56,844 nucleotides of DNA from JBFHES01 sp041584015 (lineage in GTDB: Bacteria > Bacteroidota > Bacteroidia > Bacteroidales > M50B96). Below, piece after piece: positions 9,551 to 18,756 of the stretch. Below the pieces are notes generated by a model that searched no databases, was not told the origin of the DNA, and was given only the letters and a program-made list of their open reading frames with translations. The position numbers and the translations under genes were made by a program. Numbering within the stretch: position 1 is the stretch's first letter; each line of letters starts with the position of its first letter. Where the stretch lies: NCBI GenBank assembly GCA_041584015.1, contig JBFHES010000002.1, positions 1 through 56,844 of the forward strand. The letters are read 5' to 3'.

Positions 9551-10022
9551 TGTGAAAGTTCATTGAAGTATTCATTAAAAGGCTATTTGAATAATTTTTA
9601 TATAGAAATGTATTTAATTTTCTTTCATTATTAACAATTTCAAACTGCACTGATTCTACAATATCGGATTTTGATGACAAGCATTCAATGTCCAAGCCTT
9701 CAAAATGAAACTGAAGTGTGTCAATAAGCTCTTCATCTATCCTAATAAAATTTGAGGATTTTACTTCATATTGGATGGATGAATTATTATAGAAATCCAT
9801 TATTAAAAGATCATCGTCAAAGTATATTGTTGCTGCCTCATCAAAATCTTTTATAAACCTGTTATAATCCAAAAGCATAAATGTGTTGTTGCTAACTCTC
9901 TGCTGAATCCGCATTGACACCTTCTGAAAGTTAAGATAAATAACAATGATCAACAAGATAGCAATACCTCCAACGAACATGGCTACAAGCAATTCATATA
10001 TGGTAAAAGCTTTTACTTTCAT
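9540..10022 (-). CDS. Minor pseudopilin, J-like
   Basis: This 160-residue pseudopilin has a type III signal, KAFTIYELLVAMFVGGIAIL: cleavage would fall between A5 and F6, leaving Glu at +5 (E10), followed by the hydrophobic N-terminal helix. The residue before the cleavage point is Ala rather than the usual Gly, which prepilin peptidases tolerate less well. The remainder is a beta-rich globular domain without recognisable motifs. Position in the operon, next to the I-like and K-like proteins and the platform gene, supports a GspJ-like role at the pseudopilus tip. The assignment to J rather than H rests on order only. It overlaps the upstream gene by 4 bp. Confidence 0.75.
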   Translation of the reverse strand: MKVKAFTIYELLVAMFVGGIAILLIIVIYLNFQKVSMRIQQRVSNNTFMLLDYNRFIKDFDEAATIYFDDDLLIMDFYNNSSIQYEVKSSNFIRIDEELIDTLQFHFEGLDIECLSSKSDIVESVQFEIVNNERKLNTFLYKNYSNSLLMNTSMNFHNEE

Positions 10023-10360
10023 CTCCTTGTAATTAATTCTCTGTAAAAAGCCTGTTTTCCAGAATTGTAATTTACGGTGATGTTGTATTTCTTTAGGTCA
10101 TTTCTAATAAACTGTTGATTTTCCTCAAGCTCAATCTGACAAATTGTAAAGTCAGTATGTATTGGTTGTTTATTAGCCTTTATTTGATTCATCGCATTGT
10201 TCATATAAACATACGATTCTACCTTAGCATCCAATTTATAAGAGTTTTGAATATTCAATATAATTACCGTTACCATTCCGGACAGTATCATAATAATGAT
10301 TAATGATACAATTACCTCAATTAAGGTAGATCCTTTTATTTTCCTTGTTATTGTATGCAT
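10019..10360 (-). CDS. Minor pseudopilin, I-like
   Basis: This 113-residue pseudopilin has a clear prepilin signal KGSTLIEVIVSLIIIMILSG. Cleavage is expected after G10, leaving S11 as first residue and E15 at +5. The small C-terminal domain fits GspI, the shortest minor pseudopilin. The gene overlaps both neighbours (13 bp upstream, 4 bp downstream) within the secretion operon, so expression is probably coupled. The letter assignment is by size and order, not by diagnostic residues. Confidence 0.75.
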   Translation of the reverse strand: MHTITRKIKGSTLIEVIVSLIIIMILSGMVTVIILNIQNSYKLDAKVESYVYMNNAMNQIKANKQPIHTDFTICQIELEENQQFIRNDLKKYNITVNYNSGKQAFYRELITRR

Positions 10361-11610
10361 TTTACTAATTCAATTTTCTTAACATCACCAAAAACATACG
10401 ATGATACATAGGTATTAGGCAACACTGTAGCGTCAATAACAGCATTGAGCAAATGATTTTCGTAACGTGAAGATGCTGAAATAAGTTCAAATTCATTGCA
10501 TTGCATGTACCCATAAACAATACCCGAATGAGAAACCTTTCCCTCACAATAAACAGATCCTGTGATTCTTGAATTTTTCTGGATACTCAATTTTACAGAT
10601 TTGTCCTTTACCCTTTTTTTCTGAAGAAGGATAATATCTCCCCGTACTTCAGAATCTTCTTTAAGAATCAAATTAGCATCAGGGATTTTATCTGTATATA
10701 AAGAAAGGATGCTTGGAAAAAGCAGCCTGGAATCAGCCCCAACCAATAGCCTTTCCGTTGCATACAGCTGACAACTTCCTTCGAAACCCTCTTCAACCTC
10801 TATAGTGGGTGCATAAATGATTATATCCTTTAATACAGCCGTTCTACTAATGCTTACTTTTTTACTTGAAACAATGACGATATTACCAATAAAGGTTGAA
10901 TTAACACTAATCTCCTTATCGTGTGAAAGGAATATTGTTTTGTCCTTAAATGAATTAAAGATTGAATCAGGTGAGTTATAAAACGACCAGCTATTGTTTC
11001 TGTCAATTTGTCGAAATTGAATATAAAGTGAACTTAATGTTTTTACGTTAATCTTAGGTAATTCCGATGTGCTTTTATGCTCATTACCGTTGATCAATTC
11101 AGTACCAACAAACGGTTGCCCCTCAATGCTACCTCTTCGTACACTCATACCAGGAAGATAACATTCCCCAGTTAATCTGGATTTCCCGCTAAGAGTGAGT
11201 CCTGTATTATTGTCGGCCAGATAAAGGGCCTTATTTGTGTTTTGGTTTTCCAGTCCTGTTAGTAATACTTTCTTCTTTCTAATTTCTTTAAAAGATGCCG
11301 TTACAATGACAATTTTATATAAGCCCCATTCCTTTTCCTTGAATGCGATGGAAATTCCATCCAGCGCCATGTGTTTGTTCAAATACTCATTTGTACATTT
11401 ATCAGGAGTCTCCATGTATAATTCAATAGAATTGTCAAGATAAGTTGAGATTTTGCTCTCTAATGCTGTTTTTTCAAAAATCTGATTGTTAAGAAAATAG
11501 TAGGTGATGAATAGCAAAAGAAGTACAAATACAACCAAAGCAATTGTAATGGTATATGCTAAGGTTCCCCCTCTAACCTTCAGGTTCGATAATTTCATCT
11601 TCTTTTTCAA
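10348..11610 (-). CDS. K-like tip pseudopilin with beta-helical (bactofilin-like) head
   Basis: This 420-residue protein has a pilin-like N-terminus, VRGGTLAYTITIALVVFVLL, but Thr at +5 (T20, if cleaved after G15) instead of Glu. Lack of Glu+5 is the known hallmark of GspK, the tip pseudopilin. The large extracytoplasmic part does not look like classical GspK. Its short repeated strands (for example SGKSRLTGECYLPG, DSEVRGDIILLQ, KNSRITGSVYCEG, GIVYGYMQC) suggest a right-handed beta-helix like that of polymer-forming bactofilins. It could cap the pseudopilus and contact substrate. It overlaps the MORN gene before it by 38 bp and the I-like gene after it by 13 bp. Confidence 0.6.
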   Translation of the reverse strand: MKKKMKLSNLKVRGGTLAYTITIALVVFVLLLLFITYYFLNNQIFEKTALESKISTYLDNSIELYMETPDKCTNEYLNKHMALDGISIAFKEKEWGLYKIVIVTASFKEIRKKKVLLTGLENQNTNKALYLADNNTGLTLSGKSRLTGECYLPGMSVRRGSIEGQPFVGTELINGNEHKSTSELPKINVKTLSSLYIQFRQIDRNNSWSFYNSPDSIFNSFKDKTIFLSHDKEISVNSTFIGNIVIVSSKKVSISRTAVLKDIIIYAPTIEVEEGFEGSCQLYATERLLVGADSRLLFPSILSLYTDKIPDANLILKEDSEVRGDIILLQKKRVKDKSVKLSIQKNSRITGSVYCEGKVSHSGIVYGYMQCNEFELISASSRYENHLLNAVIDATVLPNTYVSSYVFGDVKKIELVKCIQ

Positions 11611-12106
11611 ATAATTCCCTGATTTTTTGCTTAAGCGCTCCTTTCTTCCTTTTGCGAACCTTCTTCACTTTAAGATTTTCATCCTCAACTTCCACTTCTT
11701 CTTCAATTTCCTCAACCAATAAAACTCCATCTTCCCAAAACTCCGAGTTAACTAAAACACCATTTTCGTCCCAGTAATTCCACTCCCCATTTTTAACGCC
11801 ATACTTAAACTGCCCTTTTTCAAGTAAGTTGTAGTTTGTATTAAATGATTCGTACAATCCATGTAACAGAAACCCAGAACTTCCACCTTGGTTGTTTTTT
11901 ATTTGCTTTTGGCTATACCAGTAATAGTCTTTTGATGAGCTATGATTGACTTTCTTGTTATGAACCAGGATGTTAAACTTAAACAAGTTATTGTCTTGAG
12001 TAATGGTCACTTCCCTTGTAGCACTGTTTTTTTGATTGAATTGCCCCAGGATCTCAAGAGGATTATTTAATTGGGCTATTACAAATATGAATATGAAATA
12101 TTTCAT
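11573..12106 (-). CDS. Secreted MORN-repeat protein in secretion operon
   Basis: This 177-residue protein has an N-terminal hydrophobic signal-like segment (MKYFIFIFVIAQL). Residues 105-140 carry MORN_2-type repeats (GQFKYGVKNGEWNYWDENG, then FWEDG), and a strongly charged acidic-then-basic tail follows (EEIEEEVEVEDENLKVKKV). MORN repeats usually mediate protein or membrane contact. It lies inside the secretion operon, 97 bp after the C-like gene and overlapping the K-like gene by 38 bp. It is not a standard type II component, and its role is unknown. Confidence 0.6.
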   Translation of the reverse strand: MKYFIFIFVIAQLNNPLEILGQFNQKNSATREVTITQDNNLFKFNILVHNKKVNHSSSKDYYWYSQKQIKNNQGGSSGFLLHGLYESFNTNYNLLEKGQFKYGVKNGEWNYWDENGVLVNSEFWEDGVLLVEEIEEEVEVEDENLKVKKVRKRKKGALKQKIRELFEKEDEIIEPEG

Positions 12107-12203
12107 GTGTTTACAATTTACTTTTATAGGTCACATGTAACTCTCATGAGAAAATAATCATCCTCTAGTGTGGAATAAGTCTATTATCTTCTTCATGCTC
12201 GTT

Positions 12204-12713
12204 TCATCTTTTTAACTTCTTTATTATTCTGGGTTTATCTTCGCATACAATGGAAATGGAGTCATTCCATATCTGTAAAATTCTTATTTCAAATTTCTCC
12301 AGCTCCTTTTCAACAATGTATGTTTTATCCTCAACTTGTAGCAGTACTTTCTGAACGTCCTGAGTTTCACTGTAAACAAAACCTTTGTACTTAATACTTA
12401 ACTCCTTTTTCTCCGTAGTCTTTGTGCCTCTCCTTTTGTTAAATGTACTTTGCTTTATATTTTTTGTTTGATCAGATTTGTTATGTGATACATTTTTTAT
12501 CCGACGTGCTTTTTTAAGAAAAGGATCTGGATAACTTAAGCTCAACTGAAAAGTATCTTTTGTGCTTTGTTTGAACGAATTATTCATTCCTTTATAATTC
12601 GAGGCCTCAATGACTGGATCTGTATTAACAAACGAAAAGATCTTATAAAAGATCAATCCCCAGATTATTACAGCTGCGGGTACTAATACGTATAGAAGCT
12701 TCTTATTCTTCAT
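12204..12713 (-). CDS. C/PilP-like periplasmic linker protein
   Basis: This 169-residue protein has one N-terminal transmembrane helix (LLYVLVPAAVIIWGLIFYKIF), a low-complexity basic linker (residues 70-100), and a C-terminal beta domain (YKGFVYSETQDVQKVLLQV, then KFEIRILQIWNDSISIV). The pattern, plus the DPF motif after the linker start (SYPDPFLKK), fits GspC/PilP homology-region proteins that link the inner-membrane platform to the secretin. It overlaps the preceding lipoprotein gene by 4 bp. No PDZ or coiled-coil domain follows, so it is the short form. Assignment is by topology and motif. Confidence 0.65.
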   Translation of the reverse strand: MKNKKLLYVLVPAAVIIWGLIFYKIFSFVNTDPVIEASNYKGMNNSFKQSTKDTFQLSLSYPDPFLKKARRIKNVSHNKSDQTKNIKQSTFNKRRGTKTTEKKELSIKYKGFVYSETQDVQKVLLQVEDKTYIVEKELEKFEIRILQIWNDSISIVCEDKPRIIKKLKR

Positions 12714-13666
12714 TGAATATTTACCGTAAATTTATAGACCTCTGTTTCTGATCCTATATTACCAGCAGCATCGAATGGTTTTAAATACCAATAATAATCT
12801 TCAGAGTCTAGCGGCGTAAAGTAATAACTTGCATTACTAACTTTTTCCTCAATAATGAATGTTGAAAATGCACTATCGTTTGAAAGGAACAAACTGTCAA
12901 ATAAAGGAGAACCATCATCTAATGAATGTTGCCAACCCATAGGTATGCTATTCCCTGTTGTATTGATAACAGCATTATTACCGGGATAACTAATGTTTGG
13001 TGTTACTGGTCTGGTTGTGTCAACCTCTAAAAACCGATGAGAAAATATTGTCGATGAACCTTCATTTTGACCTTGTACACCCCAGGCGTATATTCCTTCT
13101 TGTAGCCTTTCCTCAATTGTATCATTAAATAAGATTTGTGGATTTTTATATGCATCTCCTTCCCAACTATTAACCCTTATATCAAACCTGTAGTTATCAA
13201 CATTAGCCATATCTGTCCAGGTAAACAACACATCTCGTTGATTTGAATAAAACCATTCTGATGGAGTTAATAATTCCACCATTAGTCCTGTTAATGAGCT
13301 ATCAGAATTTATAGTTAAAACTCCCTCCGTATAATCAGTAGCGCTTGAGTAATTCAAGGCTCTAATTTGCCATTCAAATGTATCAGGGTACAAACTCAGG
13401 TCAACTGAATTTACAGATACCACTGTATCATATATGGTAAGAAAATAACCACCAGGCACTTCGGAAAACACTTGTACTTGATAATCTATAGCGCCATCGA
13501 CATAATCCCATGAAAACTCATGATTGAGTTCTGAAGTGTTGTATAGCGCTGGAGGATAAACGACATACACATTTTTGCTACTTATATCTTCTTCAAAAAT
13601 GTCGCCGCATGATTGAATTGAAAACATCGCAAATATTAGAATAGCTATGTTAAATCTCATTTTCAT
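12710..13666 (-). CDS. Lipoprotein with Fn3-like repeats in secretion operon
   Basis: This 318-residue lipoprotein has a signal with lipobox SIQSC (C20). Three consecutive beta-sandwich units recall fibronectin type III / Ig-like folds, with recurring W-x-x-V-x-x-A-x-x-Y-x-V patterns (FSWDYVDGAIDYQVQVFSE, FTWTDMANVDNYRFDI, MGWQHSLDDGSPLFDSLFL). It overlaps the M-like gene by 17 bp and the C-like gene by 4 bp, so it is tied to the machine. It may be an outer-membrane anchor or pilotin-like partner of the secretin (inference). No known type II component has this architecture. Confidence 0.65.
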   Translation of the reverse strand: MKMRFNIAILIFAMFSIQSCGDIFEEDISSKNVYVVYPPALYNTSELNHEFSWDYVDGAIDYQVQVFSEVPGGYFLTIYDTVVSVNSVDLSLYPDTFEWQIRALNYSSATDYTEGVLTINSDSSLTGLMVELLTPSEWFYSNQRDVLFTWTDMANVDNYRFDIRVNSWEGDAYKNPQILFNDTIEERLQEGIYAWGVQGQNEGSSTIFSHRFLEVDTTRPVTPNISYPGNNAVINTTGNSIPMGWQHSLDDGSPLFDSLFLSNDSAFSTFIIEEKVSNASYYFTPLDSEDYYWYLKPFDAAGNIGSETEVYKFTVNIQ

Positions 13667-14189
13667 CTTTTTTATAGGATTGTATCACCAATTTAACAAT
13701 CAATCTTTCTTTCTTATTTTCCCTGTCATCGAAGGTGTGAAAATCTGCAGAAATAATCTTCATTGATTTGATTTCAGATTCAAAAGCATTAATAGCTTTC
13801 AACAATTTATTGAAGGTACCTTCTAACTCAATAATCTGGTTCATTACCAGATAATCTCCTTGCTCAACTTGATGGAGGTCATGCAATTTAAAAATAGAAA
13901 GGTTCTTCTTATCAATGTTCGAGAAATAGTCAATAATTAGTGATTGGAAAGCCTTCTCATCAAAGCTCCTTCCAATTAATGAATCTAAAATAAGAACGTC
14001 ATGTTGAATTTTTAGGATTCTGTTGGGGGCATTTTCCACCTTTTCAAGATTAGACTCAAGAACTTTCTTTTGATTCTTTAGTCCAATCGTTGGTTTTATT
14101 GATACCGAATAAGCGATAAGAGAAACTACAATCACTCCAATTATTGTTAGGTAAAACCGTTGTTGATATGTTAGTTTTATTTCTTTCAT
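13650..14189 (-). CDS. M/PilO-like inner-membrane protein
   Basis: This 179-residue protein has a single N-terminal transmembrane helix (FYLTIIGVIVVSLIAYSVSI), a periplasmic coiled coil (residues 35-65), and a small ferredoxin-like domain of alternating strands (YLVMNQIIELEGTFNKLLKA, then ERLIVKLVIQSY). This matches the GspM/PilO topology. It follows the L-like gene with a 4-bp overlap, as M follows L in type II operons. It would form the assembly platform with the L-like, C-like and F proteins. Sequence identity to any family is too low to judge by eye; topology and order carry the call. Confidence 0.7.
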   Translation of the reverse strand: MKEIKLTYQQRFYLTIIGVIVVSLIAYSVSIKPTIGLKNQKKVLESNLEKVENAPNRILKIQHDVLILDSLIGRSFDEKAFQSLIIDYFSNIDKKNLSIFKLHDLHQVEQGDYLVMNQIIELEGTFNKLLKAINAFESEIKSMKIISADFHTFDDRENKKERLIVKLVIQSYKKDENEI

Positions 14190-15391
14190 TCAGCTTTTGT
14201 AATTTCCACCTCAATATTGAATAAACTGACATCCTTGTTATTTATATAATTCTTCACCTGAACTTTATGAATCCATTCCTCCGAATCAAGTTGATTTAAA
14301 AAAGAATTGAATATCTGATCATTGCTTGTTTCACCCAACAAACTAATCTTACTACTTTCTGTCTCAATAGCTTTGTGCAATTTCACTTTCCCTGTTAAAG
14401 GAAATATCACCATTTGATCTAATTTAATTCGGGACGGTATTTTTGATGCAATAATATCTGAGTATCGTGAAACCTCAAAACTTTTCCTTAATCCATAATT
14501 ACGATAAAACTTATCCTTTTTTTGAAATTCATTTTCCTTGCTTTCTAATTTATCCAATTGACTAACCTGACTTTGATAAACTACTTCCAGGTTTCCAACT
14601 TCTTCTGATAAATCAGAGAAAATCAGAAAATTAATAAGCAGAACTACGAATAGAAGACCAAGTGAACCTAAAAAAACAATTCGTGAGAAGAATTTGAATT
14701 TAAGTTCAGATTTCCCCTTTTCGCAAAATGAAGGGTTTGAAAAATAATAACCATCGACATTTATACTTAATGAATTTGCATAAGCCACCTGTTGAGCCGG
14801 ATTATATGTATTCCCCTTAAAGGTTACTTCTTCTGCAATTAACTTATTTTCTTCGATTGAAATTAGATCATCTGTTTGATGTTTTATGCAGAATCTTCCG
14901 GTACTAATTTCTGTGAGTTCTCCAGTATTGTCTTTAAATAATTCTTTGAGCGGAGCAGGTCCAAAACTCAAACTAATTAAATGCAAGCCCTCTTCCTGAA
15001 TCTCTTTTACGATTTGTTGGAGTTGAGTCTTTTTAATAATCGAATATAAAATCTGATTTTTATTAAACTCAAAAACCTGATACTCATATTCCTCTTCCGA
15101 AGCATAAGGTAAAACAGAAGTAATCACTTTTTCGTGAGCAACAGGTTTATTATGAATTTTATGGATAATGCCTTTTCCATCGATATTTACACTTACTGGA
15201 ATGTTTGCAGGAATTTCTTTTAATACATCTTTTAAATTATCCCCACTAATTATTTCAATTTGAGGATCATCATTTTTTTCTTGACTAACAAGAACGCCTT
15301 CTATTTGGAAATCGCTTAACGAAATAAAGTTGACCTGCAACGACAGGTGTTTATTATTTCCTTTCTTTATGACCCAATCTCCAATTTTCAT
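14186..15391 (-). CDS. L-like (PilM/PilN fusion) assembly protein
   Basis: This 401-residue protein has a cytoplasmic domain of about 230 residues with a degenerate actin-like fold (VSVNIDGKGIIHKI resembles a phosphate loop region). One transmembrane helix follows (residues 236-258), then a periplasmic coiled coil (VGNLEVVYQSQVSQLDKLES) and a PilN-type ferredoxin-like domain near the C-terminus. This order, PilM-like domain, helix, PilN-like domain, is that of GspL. It would couple the ATPase to the platform. It starts 13 bp after the secretin gene ends and overlaps the M-like gene by 4 bp. Confidence 0.75.
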   Translation of the reverse strand: MKIGDWVIKKGNNKHLSLQVNFISLSDFQIEGVLVSQEKNDDPQIEIISGDNLKDVLKEIPANIPVSVNIDGKGIIHKIHNKPVAHEKVITSVLPYASEEEYEYQVFEFNKNQILYSIIKKTQLQQIVKEIQEEGLHLISLSFGPAPLKELFKDNTGELTEISTGRFCIKHQTDDLISIEENKLIAEEVTFKGNTYNPAQQVAYANSLSINVDGYYFSNPSFCEKGKSELKFKFFSRIVFLGSLGLLFVVLLINFLIFSDLSEEVGNLEVVYQSQVSQLDKLESKENEFQKKDKFYRNYGLRKSFEVSRYSDIIASKIPSRIKLDQMVIFPLTGKVKLHKAIETESSKISLLGETSNDQIFNSFLNQLDSEEWIHKVQVKNYINNKDVSLFNIEVEITKAE

Positions 15392-15404
15392 CCTAACTGA
15401 CTGC

Positions 15405-17342
15405 TTAATTTATGATTGTAGGTTTTATGAATATATTCAGTTTATTCGATGCTTTTGATTTGCTTCTGCTGCTAAATATCCATTTAATAACAGGAACTCT
15501 TGATAAAAACGGAATGCCTGTTCCCGTATTACTTGATGATTTTTCTTCCAATCCGCCCAAGAGTACCATTTCCTGATTCTTCACTCGAATGTAAGATTTA
15601 AAATCTCTTGAAACTGCACCAGGAGGTGCATCAGGAGATATTCTGCTTGTAAAGTCTGATTGTTTGATTTCAATCTCAAGCGTAATATGTTCATCGCCTG
15701 CAACAAATGGTTTTATGGTTAGCGACATGTCTGCATTAATGGGCTTGTAAGTTCTGGTAGTTACATTCTGTGGATTTTCATTACCTATTACATCATGTCG
15801 CTCCTCAAGGTAGTATTCGGTATTTCCAATATTAATGGATGCCTCATGACCGTTTAAGGTGGAAAGCATCGGTGTAGATCGGAGCTTAACCACACCCTGA
15901 TCTTCCAGTGCTTTTAAGCTAAGGTAAAATCCAGGATTCACTTTTCCAATCTTAAACCATCCAAAGCCATTAAAACTGTTTATTAATTTATTGACCGATT
16001 CTGTATTTAACTGAAAATCTACTCCGGGTGATATAACTCCACCAGATTCCAACCCTTCATAAGCACTTCCTATACCCGCACTTATACCTGTTGAAATTGC
16101 ATGGTTGCTATTGTTATCAATTATAATTACTTCAATCAAAATCACTGGCACCAGCTTGTCTATCTCCTTGATGAATGACTCAAAATGATCAATTTGTTTC
16201 TTGTTACCGGAAACAACCAAAGCGTTCAGTTCTATAAACTCAACCACAGTTATACCATCGGTAATATCCTCAGGTATTACTTCCAAAAGTTTCTCAACCG
16301 TTCTAAAATTTAAATAAATCAACCTGTTTTCAATGAATTCGGTAATGGTTTTATCGCCAATTAGATGAATATTGCTTGGCTTTTGGTGAATAAGATCTGT
16401 CCCATTTAGCAAGTTATCCATAAATTCCTCAAACGTAACATTAACAAGATTCATTGAAACAGTCTGGGTCGCTTCTGATAATAACATGTAGTTATCACCT
16501 GTCATTGAAGCTACTTCCGACAGAATTTCATTGATGGAGGAATTAACTGATACAATATCAATATACCCCGTTCTCGGAATATTAATAGTTAGGACTGATT
16601 GTTCTTCTTTGTTGTTTTTATTGTTTCCCCTATTACCCGAATTTCTGTTATTTGATTTGTTGTTAGTAGAAACGGTGGTCTTAGGTTTAGTTTGAGACAA
16701 TCTATAAGAATTATCCTGAAGTCGTTTTAGTTCAAGTTCATTCGAGAAAGCTAAATGATCCAGTGCCTTATCCATTGGCAGACCTTTTACAAAGGAACTA
16801 ACCAATAACGAATTTAGTCCCGGTGCAATTGATACATTCGAACCACTTTTAATGGTTATAGCTTTTGTAACCTCATATAAATTGTCATTCGATAAATCGA
16901 AACTCAATAATTCGTTTTGCTTATCATAAACAATTACGGGGAGTTTTATTGGAGTTTCTTTGGAAACAATAACCTCCGGTGCTTTCTTTAGATGAATAAT
17001 GCTTCCGGTAATTATTAGTTCCAGATCAAAATTCTTACAGAGGTACAGAATCACATCGTAAACCGGAACTTCAGTAAATGTATAAGATACAATTTGGTGT
17101 ATTCCCGGGTCAACTGATAAATTTATTTTGCTGGTTGATGCAAGGGCATTGACAAATTCCTGAATTGAAACATCAAAAACGGTTAAGTCAACTGTAGTGT
17201 GAATAATGCTATCTGTTTGTGCATACCTGTCAAGCTGATTTTGAATGGTATCCATATTTATTTGACCATTCAAGTTCAAACATAGACCTGAAAGAAGTAT
17301 TATTGAAAAGATATATCGAATCATGTTAATTGGTCGGTTCAT
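15405..17342 (-). CDS. gspD: Secretin (outer-membrane channel)
   Basis: This 645-residue secretin forms the outer-membrane gate. It has a signal peptide ending near GLCLNLNGQ (residue 27), an N-terminal STN-like domain (residues 45-115), then N-type secretin domains with an Asn/Gly-rich loop (NNKSNNRNSGNRGNN) between them. The C-terminal secretin domain starts around VPVILIEVIIIDN and contains VVKLRSTPMLSTLNGHEASI and FLSRVPVIKWIFSS. Length and order are typical of the GspD/PilQ superfamily. Either ATG at residue 1 or residue 7 could start it; the first lies 10 bp after the ATPase gene. No pilotin-binding S-domain is evident. Confidence 0.92.
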   Translation of the reverse strand: MNRPINMIRYIFSIILLSGLCLNLNGQINMDTIQNQLDRYAQTDSIIHTTVDLTVFDVSIQEFVNALASTSKINLSVDPGIHQIVSYTFTEVPVYDVILYLCKNFDLELIITGSIIHLKKAPEVIVSKETPIKLPVIVYDKQNELLSFDLSNDNLYEVTKAITIKSGSNVSIAPGLNSLLVSSFVKGLPMDKALDHLAFSNELELKRLQDNSYRLSQTKPKTTVSTNNKSNNRNSGNRGNNKNNKEEQSVLTINIPRTGYIDIVSVNSSINEILSEVASMTGDNYMLLSEATQTVSMNLVNVTFEEFMDNLLNGTDLIHQKPSNIHLIGDKTITEFIENRLIYLNFRTVEKLLEVIPEDITDGITVVEFIELNALVVSGNKKQIDHFESFIKEIDKLVPVILIEVIIIDNNSNHAISTGISAGIGSAYEGLESGGVISPGVDFQLNTESVNKLINSFNGFGWFKIGKVNPGFYLSLKALEDQGVVKLRSTPMLSTLNGHEASINIGNTEYYLEERHDVIGNENPQNVTTRTYKPINADMSLTIKPFVAGDEHITLEIEIKQSDFTSRISPDAPPGAVSRDFKSYIRVKNQEMVLLGGLEEKSSSNTGTGIPFLSRVPVIKWIFSSRSKSKASNKLNIFIKPTIIN

Positions 17343-17352
17343 GTTAATTGAC

Positions 17353-18753
17353 TTAAAAATATAAATATTTCAGCACCTCTTCTAAACTTGTTTTACCACT
17401 GTTAAATAAATCAATGGACGAATGAGCAAGACTATTGGTAAGATCTTCCCTGTTTTCACTCAATCGCTCATTAATAATATCCGACTTCAGCTTGTTATCA
17501 ATTGGGATTACTTCAAAAATACCAATCCGACCCGAATATCCAGTGAAGTGACATTTTTCGCACCCAACAGCAAGGTATTGAACTTTTGTATTGAAATAAT
17601 TCTTGAGTGATTCAGGCAATAGCTTTACATCCAATACTTCTTCTTTTTTACATTCAGGGCAAAGTAATCGAACCAATCGTTGAGCAATTGATAATTCCAG
17701 TGTATTTGCTATTAAAAATGGAGGAACTCCCATGTCCGTTAACCTGGAGATTGCTCCTATGGCTGAGTTTGTATGAATGGTTGACAATACCAAGTGTCCG
17801 GTTAATGCTGCACGGATTGCCATTTGTGCTGTTTCACTATCCCTGATCTCTCCCAGCATTATTATATCCGGATCCTGACGCAAAAAAGAACGAATGGCAT
17901 GTGGAAAACTTAATCCGATATCTTCTTTAAGCTGTACTTGGTTAATACCTTCCAATGTATATTCAACCGGGTCTTCAATGGTAACAATATTTGTGTCATC
18001 GTTATTGAGAATTTTTAAGGTGGCATAAAGAGTAGTCGTTTTCCCCGATCCCGTAGGTCCGCTTATCAAAACAATACCATGTGGTTTTTTTACCGTAGAA
18101 AGGTAAACATCAAGTTGGTTTTTGTTAAAACCAATTATAGCAATATCTATACTGCTGGCATCCTTACTCAATAATCTTAATACGGCCTTTTCACCAAAGA
18201 GGGTAGGGATAACAGATACCCTGATGTCAAACCGACTCTCATCTTGTTTGAAAAGTATTCGGCCATCTTGTGGTAGGCGTTTTTCAGCAATATCAATGTT
18301 GGCCAGAATTTTTATCTGGTTGATGACATATTTGTATTCGCTTTTCTTTAGTACATATCGTTCAATTAGTTTTCCATCAATACGGAACCTCACCCTGCAC
18401 TTATTATCAAATGATTCAAAGTGAATATCGCTGCAATCAGTTTGCTGTGCCTCGCTAACCATATTATGTAAAAAACGGTTCGATTTAAAATCAACTTTAG
18501 AGCCAGATCTGGATAAACTGTTTTTTCGGTAGTACCTCGAAAGCTTTTCTTTAAATAAGGATTCTTCTATAATCTCAAAAATTATTTCTTTGGAAAAAAG
18601 CAGCTCCAACTGTTCCTTATTGTTATCAACATTATTGCTAGCTATTGAATAAAAATGAATCGTCCCTCCTTCTTCAAGCTTTGGTATTATCATGTAATGC
18701 CAGGCTTGTTCAGCGCTAATTATTTGTAATAATTCTGTTGAAACTTCAATCAT
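17353..18753 (-). CDS. gspE: Secretion/pilus assembly ATPase E
   Basis: This 466-residue hexameric traffic ATPase powers pseudopilus assembly from the cytoplasm. Visible motifs are Walker A SGPTGSGKTTTLYA (about residue 231), the Asp box NIVTIEDPVEYTLEGINQVQ, Walker B IIMLGEIRDSETAQMAIRAA (about 298), and the His box LTGHLVLSTIHTN. A zinc tetracysteine of CPEC (about 364) and CEKCHFTGYSGRIGIFEV (about 402) is typical of GspE/PilB. The N-terminal domain is short. It lies 3 bp downstream of the prepilin peptidase gene in the same operon. Confidence 0.96.
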   Translation of the reverse strand: MIEVSTELLQIISAEQAWHYMIIPKLEEGGTIHFYSIASNNVDNNKEQLELLFSKEIIFEIIEESLFKEKLSRYYRKNSLSRSGSKVDFKSNRFLHNMVSEAQQTDCSDIHFESFDNKCRVRFRIDGKLIERYVLKKSEYKYVINQIKILANIDIAEKRLPQDGRILFKQDESRFDIRVSVIPTLFGEKAVLRLLSKDASSIDIAIIGFNKNQLDVYLSTVKKPHGIVLISGPTGSGKTTTLYATLKILNNDDTNIVTIEDPVEYTLEGINQVQLKEDIGLSFPHAIRSFLRQDPDIIMLGEIRDSETAQMAIRAALTGHLVLSTIHTNSAIGAISRLTDMGVPPFLIANTLELSIAQRLVRLLCPECKKEEVLDVKLLPESLKNYFNTKVQYLAVGCEKCHFTGYSGRIGIFEVIPIDNKLKSDIINERLSENREDLTNSLAHSSIDLFNSGKTSLEEVLKYLYF

Positions 18754-18756
18754 TGA

